A stretch of DNA of 64,000 nt from an uncultured Polaribacter sp. (GTDB lineage: Bacteria; Bacteroidota; Bacteroidia; Flavobacteriales; Flavobacteriaceae), in contig NZ_CANMFI010000004.1 in NCBI RefSeq assembly GCF_947497125.1, forward strand, positions 248,001-312,000, written 5' to 3'. Shown one piece after another: positions 38,241 through 46,449 of this stretch. Each line of letters starts with the position of its first letter. Within the stretch, counting starts at the first letter, position 1. Made by a program: the position numbers and the translations under genes. The notes beneath the pieces were generated by a model. It did not search any database and was not told the origin of the DNA. It worked only from the letters and a program-made list of their open reading frames with translations.

Positions 38241-39314
38241 CTACTTACCTAATAACATTTTTTCTGTTGCTACGGTTCTAAAACCAATATGATCTGAGCT
38301 AGAACTTGGCTCCATGCCCATTTTTGCAGAAATTCTAAAACTTGCACAATAAGAGGCATGACATAAAAAAGAGCCACCTTTCATTACATATTCTAATTGA
38401 TAAGGATTTGCTGGTGAAAATGATTTTTCTGCTCCAGTAGGGTTGTTTAAAACCTCATTAGGCGTTAACGAACTGTAATACTTAACATTAAAAAGATCAG
38501 AAGTAATTTCCCAAACATTACCTGCCAAATCATAAATCCCAATATTATTTGCAGGGTATGATTTTATTGGAGAAATATATTCAAAACCATCTTCAGATAC
38601 ATTTACCGTAGGAAATTGACCTTGCCAAGTATTGGCATTCGCATTTAATTTTTCGGGGTTATTACCCCAAGAAAAAATATTATTTGTTTGATTGCCTTGC
38701 GCAGCAGACTCCCACTCTGCCTCTGTAGGCAATCTTCTATTTGCCCATTTACAATATGCTAAAGCATCTGCAAAACTTACATGCACAACTGGGTAGTTGT
38801 CTTTGCCATCTATAGAACTACCGGGGCCTTCTGGCTGTCTCCAATTGGCACCAATTTTCCATGTCCACCATTGTTGATAGTTATCCATAGAAACTATTTT
38901 ACCGGCATTTTTATTAAAAATTAAACTTCCAGGTTGCAAAATAGAATCTGCAGGTTTCGGGGTATTGGCTGGTAAATCTTTTTTAATCTCATCCCAGTCT
39001 ATCGGCTTTTCTGCTGTTGTTACATAATTTGTAGCAGCTACAAAAGCTTTAAATTTTTTGTTAGTCACTTCTGTTGCATCTATGTAAAAACCATCAACAT
39101 ATACTTCATGTGCTGGTTTTTCTCGCATCATCGCATAAGAATCGCTTTGTTTAGCGCCCATTAAAAAAGTTTTAGAAGGTACCCAAACCATTCCTTTTGG
39201 AGTCTGGACAGATGAATTAATTTCTGATTGTATATTTTTATTTTTTTTACTATCTGTACAAGAAAGCAATAAAAATAGGCCTAAATACGCTAGGTTTCTA
39301 TAAGTAAATATCAT
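38241..39314 (-). CDS. Formylglycine-generating enzyme (sulfatase-modifying lipoprotein)
   Basis: This 357-residue lipoprotein has lipobox LLLSC (about Cys19) and an FGE/SUMF1 domain: GMVWVPSKTFLMGAKQ, FYIDATEVTNKKFKAF, RRLPTEAEWESAAQG and NVWEITSD. Unlike GldK in this window it keeps the two catalytic cysteines in GGSFLCHASYCASFRI. It is therefore probably a true oxygen-dependent enzyme that converts the sulfatase Cys to formylglycine. A lipid anchor places it in the periplasm, where marine sulfatases mature or act. No intact sulfatase is in the window, only the remnant at 18.9-19.4 kb. Confidence 0.9.
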   Translation of the reverse strand: MIFTYRNLAYLGLFLLLSCTDSKKNKNIQSEINSSVQTPKGMVWVPSKTFLMGAKQSDSYAMMREKPAHEVYVDGFYIDATEVTNKKFKAFVAATNYVTTAEKPIDWDEIKKDLPANTPKPADSILQPGSLIFNKNAGKIVSMDNYQQWWTWKIGANWRQPEGPGSSIDGKDNYPVVHVSFADALAYCKWANRRLPTEAEWESAAQGNQTNNIFSWGNNPEKLNANANTWQGQFPTVNVSEDGFEYISPIKSYPANNIGIYDLAGNVWEITSDLFNVKYYSSLTPNEVLNNPTGAEKSFSPANPYQLEYVMKGGSFLCHASYCASFRISAKMGMEPSSSSDHIGFRTVATEKMLLGK

Positions 39315-39395
39315 GATGTCTTTTTATCAAAACAAATATAAATATTCTTTTTTTTGTTTGTGATGATCACAACATAAACATTAACAAAATATTAT

Positions 39396-39425
39396 TGTTT
39401 AACAAATAACCAAATAACCTAAACA
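39396..39425 (+). promoter_or_regulatory. Inverted-repeat operator upstream of the TetR-type regulator (copy 1)
   Basis: TGTTTAAC (39396-39403) and CCTAAACA (39418-39425) form a 30-bp dyad with a 14-base spacer; the outer six bases pair perfectly (TGTTTA/TAAACA). The -7 box begins 6 bases after its end. An extra half-site TAAACA lies at 39375-39380. The same dyad with the same spacing stands before the gene at 48005. Confidence 0.55.
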
Positions 39426-39430
39426 TTTTG

Positions 39431-39438
39431 TATCTTTG
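39431..39438 (+). promoter_or_regulatory. -7 box for the light/photolyase island, first half
   Basis: TATCTTTG matches TAnnTTTG, 18 bases before the regulator's ATG at 39457. No -33 TTTG exists at the usual distance. That position is occupied by the inverted repeat 39396-39425, so an activator is likely needed. Confidence 0.55.
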
Positions 39439-39456
39439 TATTAAAATTCTAATCAT

Positions 39457-40113
39457 ATGGCTCGCAAAAAAAACATTACTAAAGACAATTTGATTTCATG
39501 GTATATGGAATTTGTTTTAGAAAACAATCATCAACCGAAAACAATATTCAGTTTTGCAAAAGAAAACAACTTCGACGAAGCAGAGTTTTATAAATTTTAT
39601 GGCTCTTTTGAAGCAATAGAAGCATCTATCTTTTCAGAGTTTTTTAATCATACACTTCACATATTAGAAAAAAGTGAAGACTACGCAGACTATGACTCTA
39701 GAAATAAATTATTAAGTTTCTACTTTACATTTTTCGAAATTTTAACTGCAAACAGAAGCTATGTTGTTTATGCTCTAGAAAAAGCCAAAAAAGATATTAA
39801 GAAGCTTAAAACATTACAGTCTTTAAAAACAGTATTTACAAAGTATATAGAAGCTTTAAATATTGAAAGAATTGAGTTAAAGCAAGAAACTTTAGAAAAG
39901 ATACAAAACACCTCTATCAAAGAGACTTCTTGGGTTCATTTAATGATAACACTTAAATTTTGGTTAGACGACACCTCTTCTTCTTTTGAGAAAACAGACA
40001 TTTTTATAGAAAAATCAATCAATGCACGTTTTGATCTTATGGATATAAAACCATTGAAAAGCATTATTGATTTTGGTAAATTTATTTTAAAAGAGAAAGT
40101 AAATTTTAATTAA
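39457..40113 (+). CDS. TetR-family transcriptional regulator
   Basis: This 218-residue all-helical protein has an N-terminal TetR-like helix-turn-helix region (ITKDNLISWYMEFVLENN, then TIFSFAKENNFDEAEFYKFYGS, with the turn at about residues 30-45). A long C-terminal ligand-binding region of the TetR_C type follows. The recognition helix is less canonical than in TetR itself. It heads a plus-strand run with the ABC1 kinase (23 bases), flavin reductase and cryptochromes. Its promoter carries an inverted repeat shared with the gene at 48005, so it may be an autoregulated controller of the island. That is inference. Confidence 0.82.
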   Translation: MARKKNITKDNLISWYMEFVLENNHQPKTIFSFAKENNFDEAEFYKFYGSFEAIEASIFSEFFNHTLHILEKSEDYADYDSRNKLLSFYFTFFEILTANRSYVVYALEKAKKDIKKLKTLQSLKTVFTKYIEALNIERIELKQETLEKIQNTSIKETSWVHLMITLKFWLDDTSSSFEKTDIFIEKSINARFDLMDIKPLKSIIDFGKFILKEKVNFN

Positions 40114-40136
40114 AATAAATTTTACAACAAAACAGC

Positions 40137-41441
40137 ATGAAAACGATAGACTCTATACCTACATCAAAAATACAACGCGCCTCTAAACTAGTTTCTACTG
40201 GTGCTAAAATTGGGGTAAATTACCTAAAATATTATGGTGATAAAATTACCAAAACAGAAGATGAAGCAAAAGCCAGGTTAAATGAAAATAATGCCGAAGA
40301 CATTTACGATGGTTTAAAGCAATTAAAAGGAAGCGCACTTAAAGTTGCTCAAATGCTAAGTATGGAAAAAAGTATTTTACCTGCTGCATATGTAGAAAAA
40401 TTTTCGCTTTCACAATTCTCGGTTCCACCACTTTCTCCGGCATTGGTCTCTAAAACTTTTAAAAATTATTTTGGAAAAAATCCAAATGAAATTTATGACA
40501 AGTTTGATTTAGTTTCTGTAAATGCTGCAAGTATAGGTCAAGTTCACAAAGCCGAAAAAAATGGAAAAAAACTAGCTGTTAAAATACAGTACCCAGGTGT
40601 TGCACAAAGTATTGCTTCAGATCTATCATTGGTAAAGCCAATTGCTGTTAAAATGTTTAATATTAGAGGCAAAGATTCTGATAAATACTTTAAAGAAGTA
40701 GAAAACAAATTAGTAGAAGAAACCAATTATGTGCTAGAAGTTGAACAAAGCAAAGCAATTGTTGCAGCTTGTAAACACATCCCGAATTTAAACTTTCCGA
40801 ATTATTATCCTGAATTGTCTTCTGATAGAATTATAACTATGGATTGGATGCAGGGTGTGCATCTTTCTGAATTTAGTACAGACAATCAAGAGGTATCAAA
40901 TAAATTAGGGCAAGCACTTTGGGATTTTTACATGTTTCAGATTCACAATCTAAAAAAGGTACATGCGGATCCACATCCTGGAAATTTTTTAATTTCTCCT
41001 GAAAACGAATTAATCGTCATCGATTTTGGTTGTATGAAAACAATTCCTATGGATTTTTATGTTCCGTATTTTGAATTGGCAAAACCAGAAAACATAGAAA
41101 ATCCAGTGTATTTTGAGGAAAAATTATTTGAACTAGAAATTTTAAGAAAAGACGATTCTAAAGAAGAATTAGATTTTTTTAGAGCTATGTTTCACGAAAT
41201 GCTGAGTTTGTTTACACAACCATTTCATCAAGAAGTTTTCGATTTTTCTGACGAAGTTTTCTTCGGAAAAATATCAGACCTTGGTCAAAAATATGCCAAA
41301 AGCACAGAGTTAAAAAACATGAATGGCAATAGAGGCTCTAAGCATTTTATTTACATTAACAGAACCTTTTTTGGCTTGTATAACTTAATGCATGATCTAA
41401 AGGCAAAAGATGTAAAAATCAACAATTTTAAATCTCTATAA
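40137..41441 (+). CDS. ABC1/UbiB-family atypical kinase
   Basis: This 434-residue protein belongs to the ABC1/AarF/UbiB family. The KxGQ-like motif appears as LKGSALKVAQMLSME (about residues 61-75). The AAAS-like loop is NAASIGQVHKAE. The lysine is in LAVKIQYPGV. The catalytic HADPHPGNFL and the metal-binding VIDFGCMK are intact. Family members support quinone or isoprenoid-lipid metabolism through ATPase/kinase activity. There is no C-terminal membrane helix. Its stop overlaps the flavin reductase start by one base. In this island it may act on a light-related lipid or quinone, a guess only. Confidence 0.9.
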   Translation: MKTIDSIPTSKIQRASKLVSTGAKIGVNYLKYYGDKITKTEDEAKARLNENNAEDIYDGLKQLKGSALKVAQMLSMEKSILPAAYVEKFSLSQFSVPPLSPALVSKTFKNYFGKNPNEIYDKFDLVSVNAASIGQVHKAEKNGKKLAVKIQYPGVAQSIASDLSLVKPIAVKMFNIRGKDSDKYFKEVENKLVEETNYVLEVEQSKAIVAACKHIPNLNFPNYYPELSSDRIITMDWMQGVHLSEFSTDNQEVSNKLGQALWDFYMFQIHNLKKVHADPHPGNFLISPENELIVIDFGCMKTIPMDFYVPYFELAKPENIENPVYFEEKLFELEILRKDDSKEELDFFRAMFHEMLSLFTQPFHQEVFDFSDEVFFGKISDLGQKYAKSTELKNMNGNRGSKHFIYINRTFFGLYNLMHDLKAKDVKINNFKSL

Positions 41442-42061
41442 TGGCATTTTTCAACAGAAAAGATATAGACAGTTTAGACAAAATCTATAAAATTAATTTA
41501 ATTAATAGCTGCTCTGGTTTTAAATCTGCCAATTTATTAGGCTCTATTTCAACAGAAAAAATTACAAACGTTGCCGTTTTTAGTTCTGTCATACATTTAG
41601 GCTCTAATCCGCCAACATTAGGTTTTATACTTCGCCCTACAACAGTACCAAGAAATACCCATAAAAACATAAAAGATACCGGAGTTTTTACCATCAATCA
41701 TATTTGGGAAAGCATTATTGAAGACGCACACCATACCTCTGCGAAATACCCAGATGCTGTTTCTGAGTTTGATATGACTGGTTTAGAAGAAGAATACAAA
41801 GGCAATTTTAAAGCCCCTTTTGTAAAAAATGCTCCAGTACAAATGAGCATGAAATTTATAGAAGAAATATATGTACCCTCTAACGATGTAATGCTAATTG
41901 TAGCTCAAATTGAAGAATTATATGTAGAGGATGCGTTGCTTAAAAAGGATGGTTTAATTAATTTATCTGAAGGAAATGTAGCTACAATAAATGGTTTAGA
42001 CACCTACGCAATTCCTAAATTTAAACAACAATTGTCTTACCAAAGACCAAAAAAAGTGTAA
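41441..42061 (+). CDS. Flavin reductase-like domain protein
   Basis: This 206-residue protein has the flavin-reductase-like split-barrel pattern: NSCSGFKSANLLGSIS (FMN-contacting start), TNVAVFSSVIHLGSNPPTLGF, RPTTVPRNTHKNI and TGVFTINHI. Such proteins bind FMN and reduce flavins with NAD(P)H. Because cryptochromes and photolyases need reduced FAD, a role in supplying or recycling flavin for the neighbouring enzymes is attractive but unproven. Coupled to the ABC1 gene (TAATG, one-base overlap) and 8 bases before the SDR/DUF2867 gene. Confidence 0.87.
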   Translation: MAFFNRKDIDSLDKIYKINLINSCSGFKSANLLGSISTEKITNVAVFSSVIHLGSNPPTLGFILRPTTVPRNTHKNIKDTGVFTINHIWESIIEDAHHTSAKYPDAVSEFDMTGLEEEYKGNFKAPFVKNAPVQMSMKFIEEIYVPSNDVMLIVAQIEELYVEDALLKKDGLINLSEGNVATINGLDTYAIPKFKQQLSYQRPKKV

Positions 42062-42069
42062 CAATTACA

Positions 42070-43491
42070 ATGAAAATTTTAGTAACAGGTGCAACAGGTT
42101 ATATTGGCAAAAGATTAATACCCTTGTTACTAAATGATGGGCACAAAGTAATTTGTGCCGTTAGAGATAAACAAAGAGCACAACTGTATTTTAAAGATCG
42201 TAAAAACATCACTATTTTAGAGGTAGATTTTTTAAATGCACAGAGCTTAACACAACTTCCAAAAGATATAGAAATTGCTTATTATTTGATACATTCTATG
42301 TCTAACTCTGTAAAAGAGTTTCATGTTTTAGAAGAAAAATGTGCTTTCAACTTTAAAAGATTTGCAAAAACCACATCTCTTAAACAAGTTATCTATTTAA
42401 GTGGTATTACCAACGACACTAAACTATCTAAACATTTACTTTCAAGAAAAAATGTAGAAAACACATTGTCTTCTAAAAAATATGCATTAACCACTTTTAA
42501 GGCAGGTATTATAGTGGGTTCTGGTAGTTCTTCTTTTGAAATTATTAGAGATATCGTAGAAAAACTTCCTTTTATGATTGCTCCTAAATGGTTAAATACT
42601 AAAACTCAACCGCTGGGTATTAGAGATGTATTGTCTTTTTTACACAAAGCAATCGGAAAAGAAGAATTGTACAACACCTCTTATGATGTTTTTGGCCCTG
42701 AAGTTCTTACCTACAAAGAAATGCTGTATCAATTTGCAGCTGTTAGAAAATTAAAAAGATATATTCTAACTGTTCCTGTAATGACTCCCAAATTATCTTC
42801 TTACTGGCTATATTTTGTAACCTCAACATCCTACAAGTTAGCGAGTTCTTTGGTAAATTCTATGGGCGTAGAAGTAATTGGTAAAAAAAGTAACATCAAC
42901 CAAATATTAGAGGTAACACCAATGTCTTACAAAGAGGCCGTAGAATTTGCTTTTGTAAAAATTAAACAAAATAGTATTATTTCTAGCTGGAAAGACTCTT
43001 ACATAAGCAGCGGCAAATTAAAAAACTATGTGCACGAATTTATAAATGTACCCAAGCATGGTTGTTTTAAAGATTTTAAACAAAGAACTATAAAAGACAA
43101 AGAAAAATCTTTGGATAAAATATGGGCAATTGGCGGAGAAACAGGTTGGTATTATGGCACTTTTCTTTGGAAAATTAGAGGGTTTATAGATCAGTTTTTT
43201 GGTGGTGCTGGTTTAAGACGTGGCAGAAGACACCCTAACGAATTAAATGCTGGTGACGCGTTAGATTTTTGGCGTGTTATTTATGCTGATAAAACAAAAG
43301 GAAAGCTACTACTCTATGCTGAAATGATTTTGCCTGGAGAAGCATGGTTAGAATTTAAGATTGAAGACAACAAGTTAAAACAAACAGCAACATTTAGACC
43401 ACATGGTGTTGCTGGTAGATTGTATTGGTATAGTGTAATGCCGTTTCATTGGTTTGTTTTTAATGGAATGATTAGAAACCTAAATAAATAA
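42070..43491 (+). CDS. NAD(P)-binding SDR-like protein with C-terminal DUF2867
   Basis: This 473-residue two-domain protein begins with an atypical SDR/NmrA Rossmann fold (ILVTGATGYIGKRLIPLLL, residues 3-21). Its YYLIHSMSN and VIYLSGITND segments are as in YfcH/complex-I-associated relatives. A C-terminal DUF2867 domain starts near residue 320 (WAIGGETGWYYGTFLWKIRG) and ends YWYSVMPFHWFVFNGM. The family is frequent beside photolyases in Bacteroidota to my recollection. Substrate unknown. It follows the flavin reductase closely and is followed after 3 bases by the small DUF2256 gene. Confidence 0.87.
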   Translation: MKILVTGATGYIGKRLIPLLLNDGHKVICAVRDKQRAQLYFKDRKNITILEVDFLNAQSLTQLPKDIEIAYYLIHSMSNSVKEFHVLEEKCAFNFKRFAKTTSLKQVIYLSGITNDTKLSKHLLSRKNVENTLSSKKYALTTFKAGIIVGSGSSSFEIIRDIVEKLPFMIAPKWLNTKTQPLGIRDVLSFLHKAIGKEELYNTSYDVFGPEVLTYKEMLYQFAAVRKLKRYILTVPVMTPKLSSYWLYFVTSTSYKLASSLVNSMGVEVIGKKSNINQILEVTPMSYKEAVEFAFVKIKQNSIISSWKDSYISSGKLKNYVHEFINVPKHGCFKDFKQRTIKDKEKSLDKIWAIGGETGWYYGTFLWKIRGFIDQFFGGAGLRRGRRHPNELNAGDALDFWRVIYADKTKGKLLLYAEMILPGEAWLEFKIEDNKLKQTATFRPHGVAGRLYWYSVMPFHWFVFNGMIRNLNK

Positions 43492-43494
43492 TTT

Positions 43495-43635
43495 TTGAAA
43501 AAACAACACCTTCCAGAAAAAACATGCATTGTTTGCAATCGACCATTTACTTGGCGAAAAAAATGGGAGAAAAACTGGGAAAACGTTAAATATTGTAGTA
43601 AAAAATGCAGCAGCAACAAGGACAAAATGGCTTAG
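43495..43635 (+). CDS. DUF2256 small zinc-ribbon-like protein
   Basis: This is a 46-residue reading frame starting at TTG 43495 with no ATG available. It reads [19 protein letters not shown], then [18 protein letters not shown]. This is a full-length match by eye to DUF2256: LPxKxCxxCxRPFxWRKKW then a W, and a second YCSxxC pair, giving four cysteines that should bind zinc. It begins 3 bases after the SDR/DUF2867 stop and overlaps the Cry-DASH start by 31 bases. DUF2256 genes are commonly found next to cryptochrome/photolyase genes. The function is unknown. Confidence 0.85.
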   Translation: MKKQHLPEKTCIVCNRPFTWRKKWEKNWENVKYCSKKCSSNKDKMA

Positions 43636-44915
43636 TTTGGTTTCGTAATAATTTACGGGTAAACGACAACGCATCATTAAAAAAAGCAACTGAAAATCAT
43701 CAAAAAGTAATTGCTGTTTATTTTTTTGATCCTAAACTTTTTAAAACTGATGCTTTTGGATTTCAAAAAACAGCAAAATTTAGAGCAAAATTTTTAATCG
43801 AAACCATTGCAGATTTAAAGAAAAATTTAGCAGACTTAAATATTACATTGTTCACTTATTTTGAAAGTCCTGAAGATAAAATAGCAGAAATTTGTACGCA
43901 ATTTTCTATCAGTAACATCTATAGTCAAAAAGAATGGACAACCGAAGAAATTACCACAAACCATCGTGTAAAAGAACAACTTTCTAAAGAGACTACTTTG
44001 GTCGAAGAATACGATCAGTTTTTGTACCACCCAAATCTTGTTTCTACAGATTTTTCTAACATTCCTAATGTGTTTACCGTTTTCAGAAAAAAACTTGAAA
44101 AGTATGTTTCAATTTCAGAAGAAGCAACTGCAACCAAATGCTCTAAAGAAAATCTGGCAGAAAATAACACCAAAATACCAACTTTAAAAGACTTGGGTTT
44201 TGATGAGTTTGAAGTACCAACAAAAACTGCTTTTCCTTTTTTTGGTGGAGAAACCGAAGCATTAAAAAGAATTGATGCCTACTTTTTTGAAACAAAAAAA
44301 GTAGCGTTTTACAAGAAAACTAGAAACGGACTGATAGGCACAGATTACAGTACAAAATTTTCTGCTTGGCTTGCAAACGGAAGTATTTCTGCGAAAACCA
44401 TTTACTACAAAATTAAAGAATTTGAAGCAGAATTTGGCGCTAATCAATCTACCTATTGGGTAATCTTCGAATTGATTTGGAGAGATTATTTTAAATACAT
44501 TTCTTTAAAATACGACACTAAAATTTTTAAGATAGGCGGCATTTTAGACAAAGAATACCAATGGTACAACTATCAAAAAGACATTAACAAATGGATTCAT
44601 GGCGAGACTAAAGATGACTTTGTAAATGCAAATATGATAGAACTGCAACAAACTGGCTGGATGAGCAATCGAGGCAGACAAAATGTAGCCTCTTATTTTG
44701 CAAAAGAGTTATTGTTAGATTGGAGAATTGGGGCGGCTTACTTTGAATCTGTCTTAATAGATTATGATGTGCACAGCAATTATGGCAATTGGATGTATGT
44801 TGCTGGTGTTGGCAATGATCCTAGAGACCGAAAATTTAATACTCAACTGCAAGCAGAGCGCTATGATGCAAACCATAAATTTAGAAAATTATGGTTAGAA
44901 AAAACCTTGTTTTAA
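43605..44915 (+). CDS. DASH-family cryptochrome
   Basis: This 436-residue flavoprotein has the N-terminal photolyase antenna domain ([17 protein letters not shown]) and the C-terminal FAD domain. FAD-domain blocks are [44 protein letters not shown] and the DASH-type end [20 protein letters not shown] followed by RKFN. Cry-DASH proteins repair cyclobutane dimers in single-stranded DNA and may signal. Three related genes follow within 9 kb. The start overlaps the DUF2256 gene by 31 bases, and no later in-frame ATG precedes the antenna domain. Confidence 0.95.
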   Translation: MQQQQGQNGLVWFRNNLRVNDNASLKKATENHQKVIAVYFFDPKLFKTDAFGFQKTAKFRAKFLIETIADLKKNLADLNITLFTYFESPEDKIAEICTQFSISNIYSQKEWTTEEITTNHRVKEQLSKETTLVEEYDQFLYHPNLVSTDFSNIPNVFTVFRKKLEKYVSISEEATATKCSKENLAENNTKIPTLKDLGFDEFEVPTKTAFPFFGGETEALKRIDAYFFETKKVAFYKKTRNGLIGTDYSTKFSAWLANGSISAKTIYYKIKEFEAEFGANQSTYWVIFELIWRDYFKYISLKYDTKIFKIGGILDKEYQWYNYQKDINKWIHGETKDDFVNANMIELQQTGWMSNRGRQNVASYFAKELLLDWRIGAAYFESVLIDYDVHSNYGNWMYVAGVGNDPRDRKFNTQLQAERYDANHKFRKLWLEKTLF

Positions 44916-44916
44916 A

Positions 44917-46449
44917 ATGAAAAAACTTAGATTAATTTTAGGCGACCAGCTAAACAGTGAACATTCTTGGTTTCAAGAAAAAGATAAAAACACGATCTAC
45001 TGTCTTTTCGAAATGCGTCAAGAAACAGATTATGTTGTGCATCACATACAAAAAGTGGTGGGCTTTTTTGCTGCAATGCGAAACTTTGCATCAACCCTAA
45101 AAAAAGCAGACCATAAAGTAATTTACTTTGCATTAAACGATTCTAAAAACACCCAAAGCTTAACAGAAAATTTAGCTCTATTAATTGCAGAGCATAGTAT
45201 TGAAAAGTTTGAATATTTAGCTCCAGACGAATATCGACTAGACCAACAATTAAAAGTATTTTCTGATACACTTCTAATAAATGTTGAAGTGTTTTCTACA
45301 GAACATTTTTACACCGAAAGAAACGAATTAAAAACTTTTTTTAAGGGTAAAAAGCAGTTTCTGATGGAAAGCTTCTACAGAAACATGAGAAAAAAGCACC
45401 AAATAATGGTGGTAAATGACCAGCCAGAAGGTGGCAAATGGAACTATGATGCTAGCAACAGAAAAAAGTGGAAAGGAGACACTTTAATTCCGCCAGAAAT
45501 TAGTTTTGATAATGATGTAACCGATATTTTACAAGATATTAATGAAGCCAATGTAAAATATATTGGCAACATAAACGCAAAGTATTTTGAATACCCAATT
45601 TCTAGAGAGCAATCTTTAGAGCAACTACGTTATTTCTGCGAACACTTGTTAATTTATTTTGGCGATTATCAAGATGCAATGCATACTGATAAAATTTACT
45701 TGTTTCATAGTAGAATTTCTTTTGCTATGAACACGAAAATGATTGCTCCAAAAGAAATTGTAGATACTGTTTTATCAACTTACAGAGCACAAGAAAACAC
45801 CATAGACATTTCTCAAGTAGAGGGTTTTATTAGGCAAATTTTAGGTTGGCGAGAATACATGAGAGGCATGTATTGGATGCTAATGCCCGATTATAAAAAA
45901 GAGAATTTTTTAGAAAATAAAAACAAGCTTCCTAACTTCTTTTGGACGGGTAAAACGAAGATGAACTGTTTAAAAAATGCCATAAACAACTCTTTAGAAA
46001 ATGGTTATGCACATCACATACAACGGCTAATGGTTACGGGTAATTTTGCACTGTTAACGCAAATAGATCCAGATGAAATAGACGCTTGGTATTTGGGTAT
46101 CTATGTAGATGCAATTGAATGGGTACAGCTACCAAATACGCGAGGTATGAGTCAGTTTGCAGATGGTGGTAAAATTGCTACAAAACCTTATGTTTCTAGT
46201 GGAAGTTACATTCATAAAATGGGGAATTACTGCGATGCTTGCCATTATAAAAAGGCCAAAAAGTTTGAAGATGATGCTTGTCCGTTTAATGCATTGTATT
46301 GGAATTTTCTTGAGGAAAAAAAAGAAAAACTTGCCTCAAACTTTAGAATGAGAATGATGTTCAGCGTGCTCAATAAGATGTCAGTTGATGACAGAATTAA
46401 AATTAAAGAGAAAGCCAATCACATAATAGAAAACTTAGATGCATACTAA
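44917..46449 (+). CDS. Fe-S-containing photolyase/cryptochrome (PhrB/FeS-BCP type)
   Basis: This 510-residue protein begins LRLILGDQLNSEHSWF, the signature of the deoxyribodipyrimidine-photolyase-related family that carries a [4Fe-4S] cluster and repairs (6-4) photoproducts. Four cysteines fit the cluster ligands: one in TKMNCLKNAI (about residue 350) and three in GNYCDACHYKKAKKFEDDAC (about 437-456). The FAD region has ILGWREYMRGMYW and GNFALLTQIDPDEIDAWYLG. Starts one base after Cry-DASH and overlaps the next cryptochrome gene by 11 bases. Confidence 0.93.
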   Translation: MKKLRLILGDQLNSEHSWFQEKDKNTIYCLFEMRQETDYVVHHIQKVVGFFAAMRNFASTLKKADHKVIYFALNDSKNTQSLTENLALLIAEHSIEKFEYLAPDEYRLDQQLKVFSDTLLINVEVFSTEHFYTERNELKTFFKGKKQFLMESFYRNMRKKHQIMVVNDQPEGGKWNYDASNRKKWKGDTLIPPEISFDNDVTDILQDINEANVKYIGNINAKYFEYPISREQSLEQLRYFCEHLLIYFGDYQDAMHTDKIYLFHSRISFAMNTKMIAPKEIVDTVLSTYRAQENTIDISQVEGFIRQILGWREYMRGMYWMLMPDYKKENFLENKNKLPNFFWTGKTKMNCLKNAINNSLENGYAHHIQRLMVTGNFALLTQIDPDEIDAWYLGIYVDAIEWVQLPNTRGMSQFADGGKIATKPYVSSGSYIHKMGNYCDACHYKKAKKFEDDACPFNALYWNFLEEKKEKLASNFRMRMMFSVLNKMSVDDRIKIKEKANHIIENLDAY

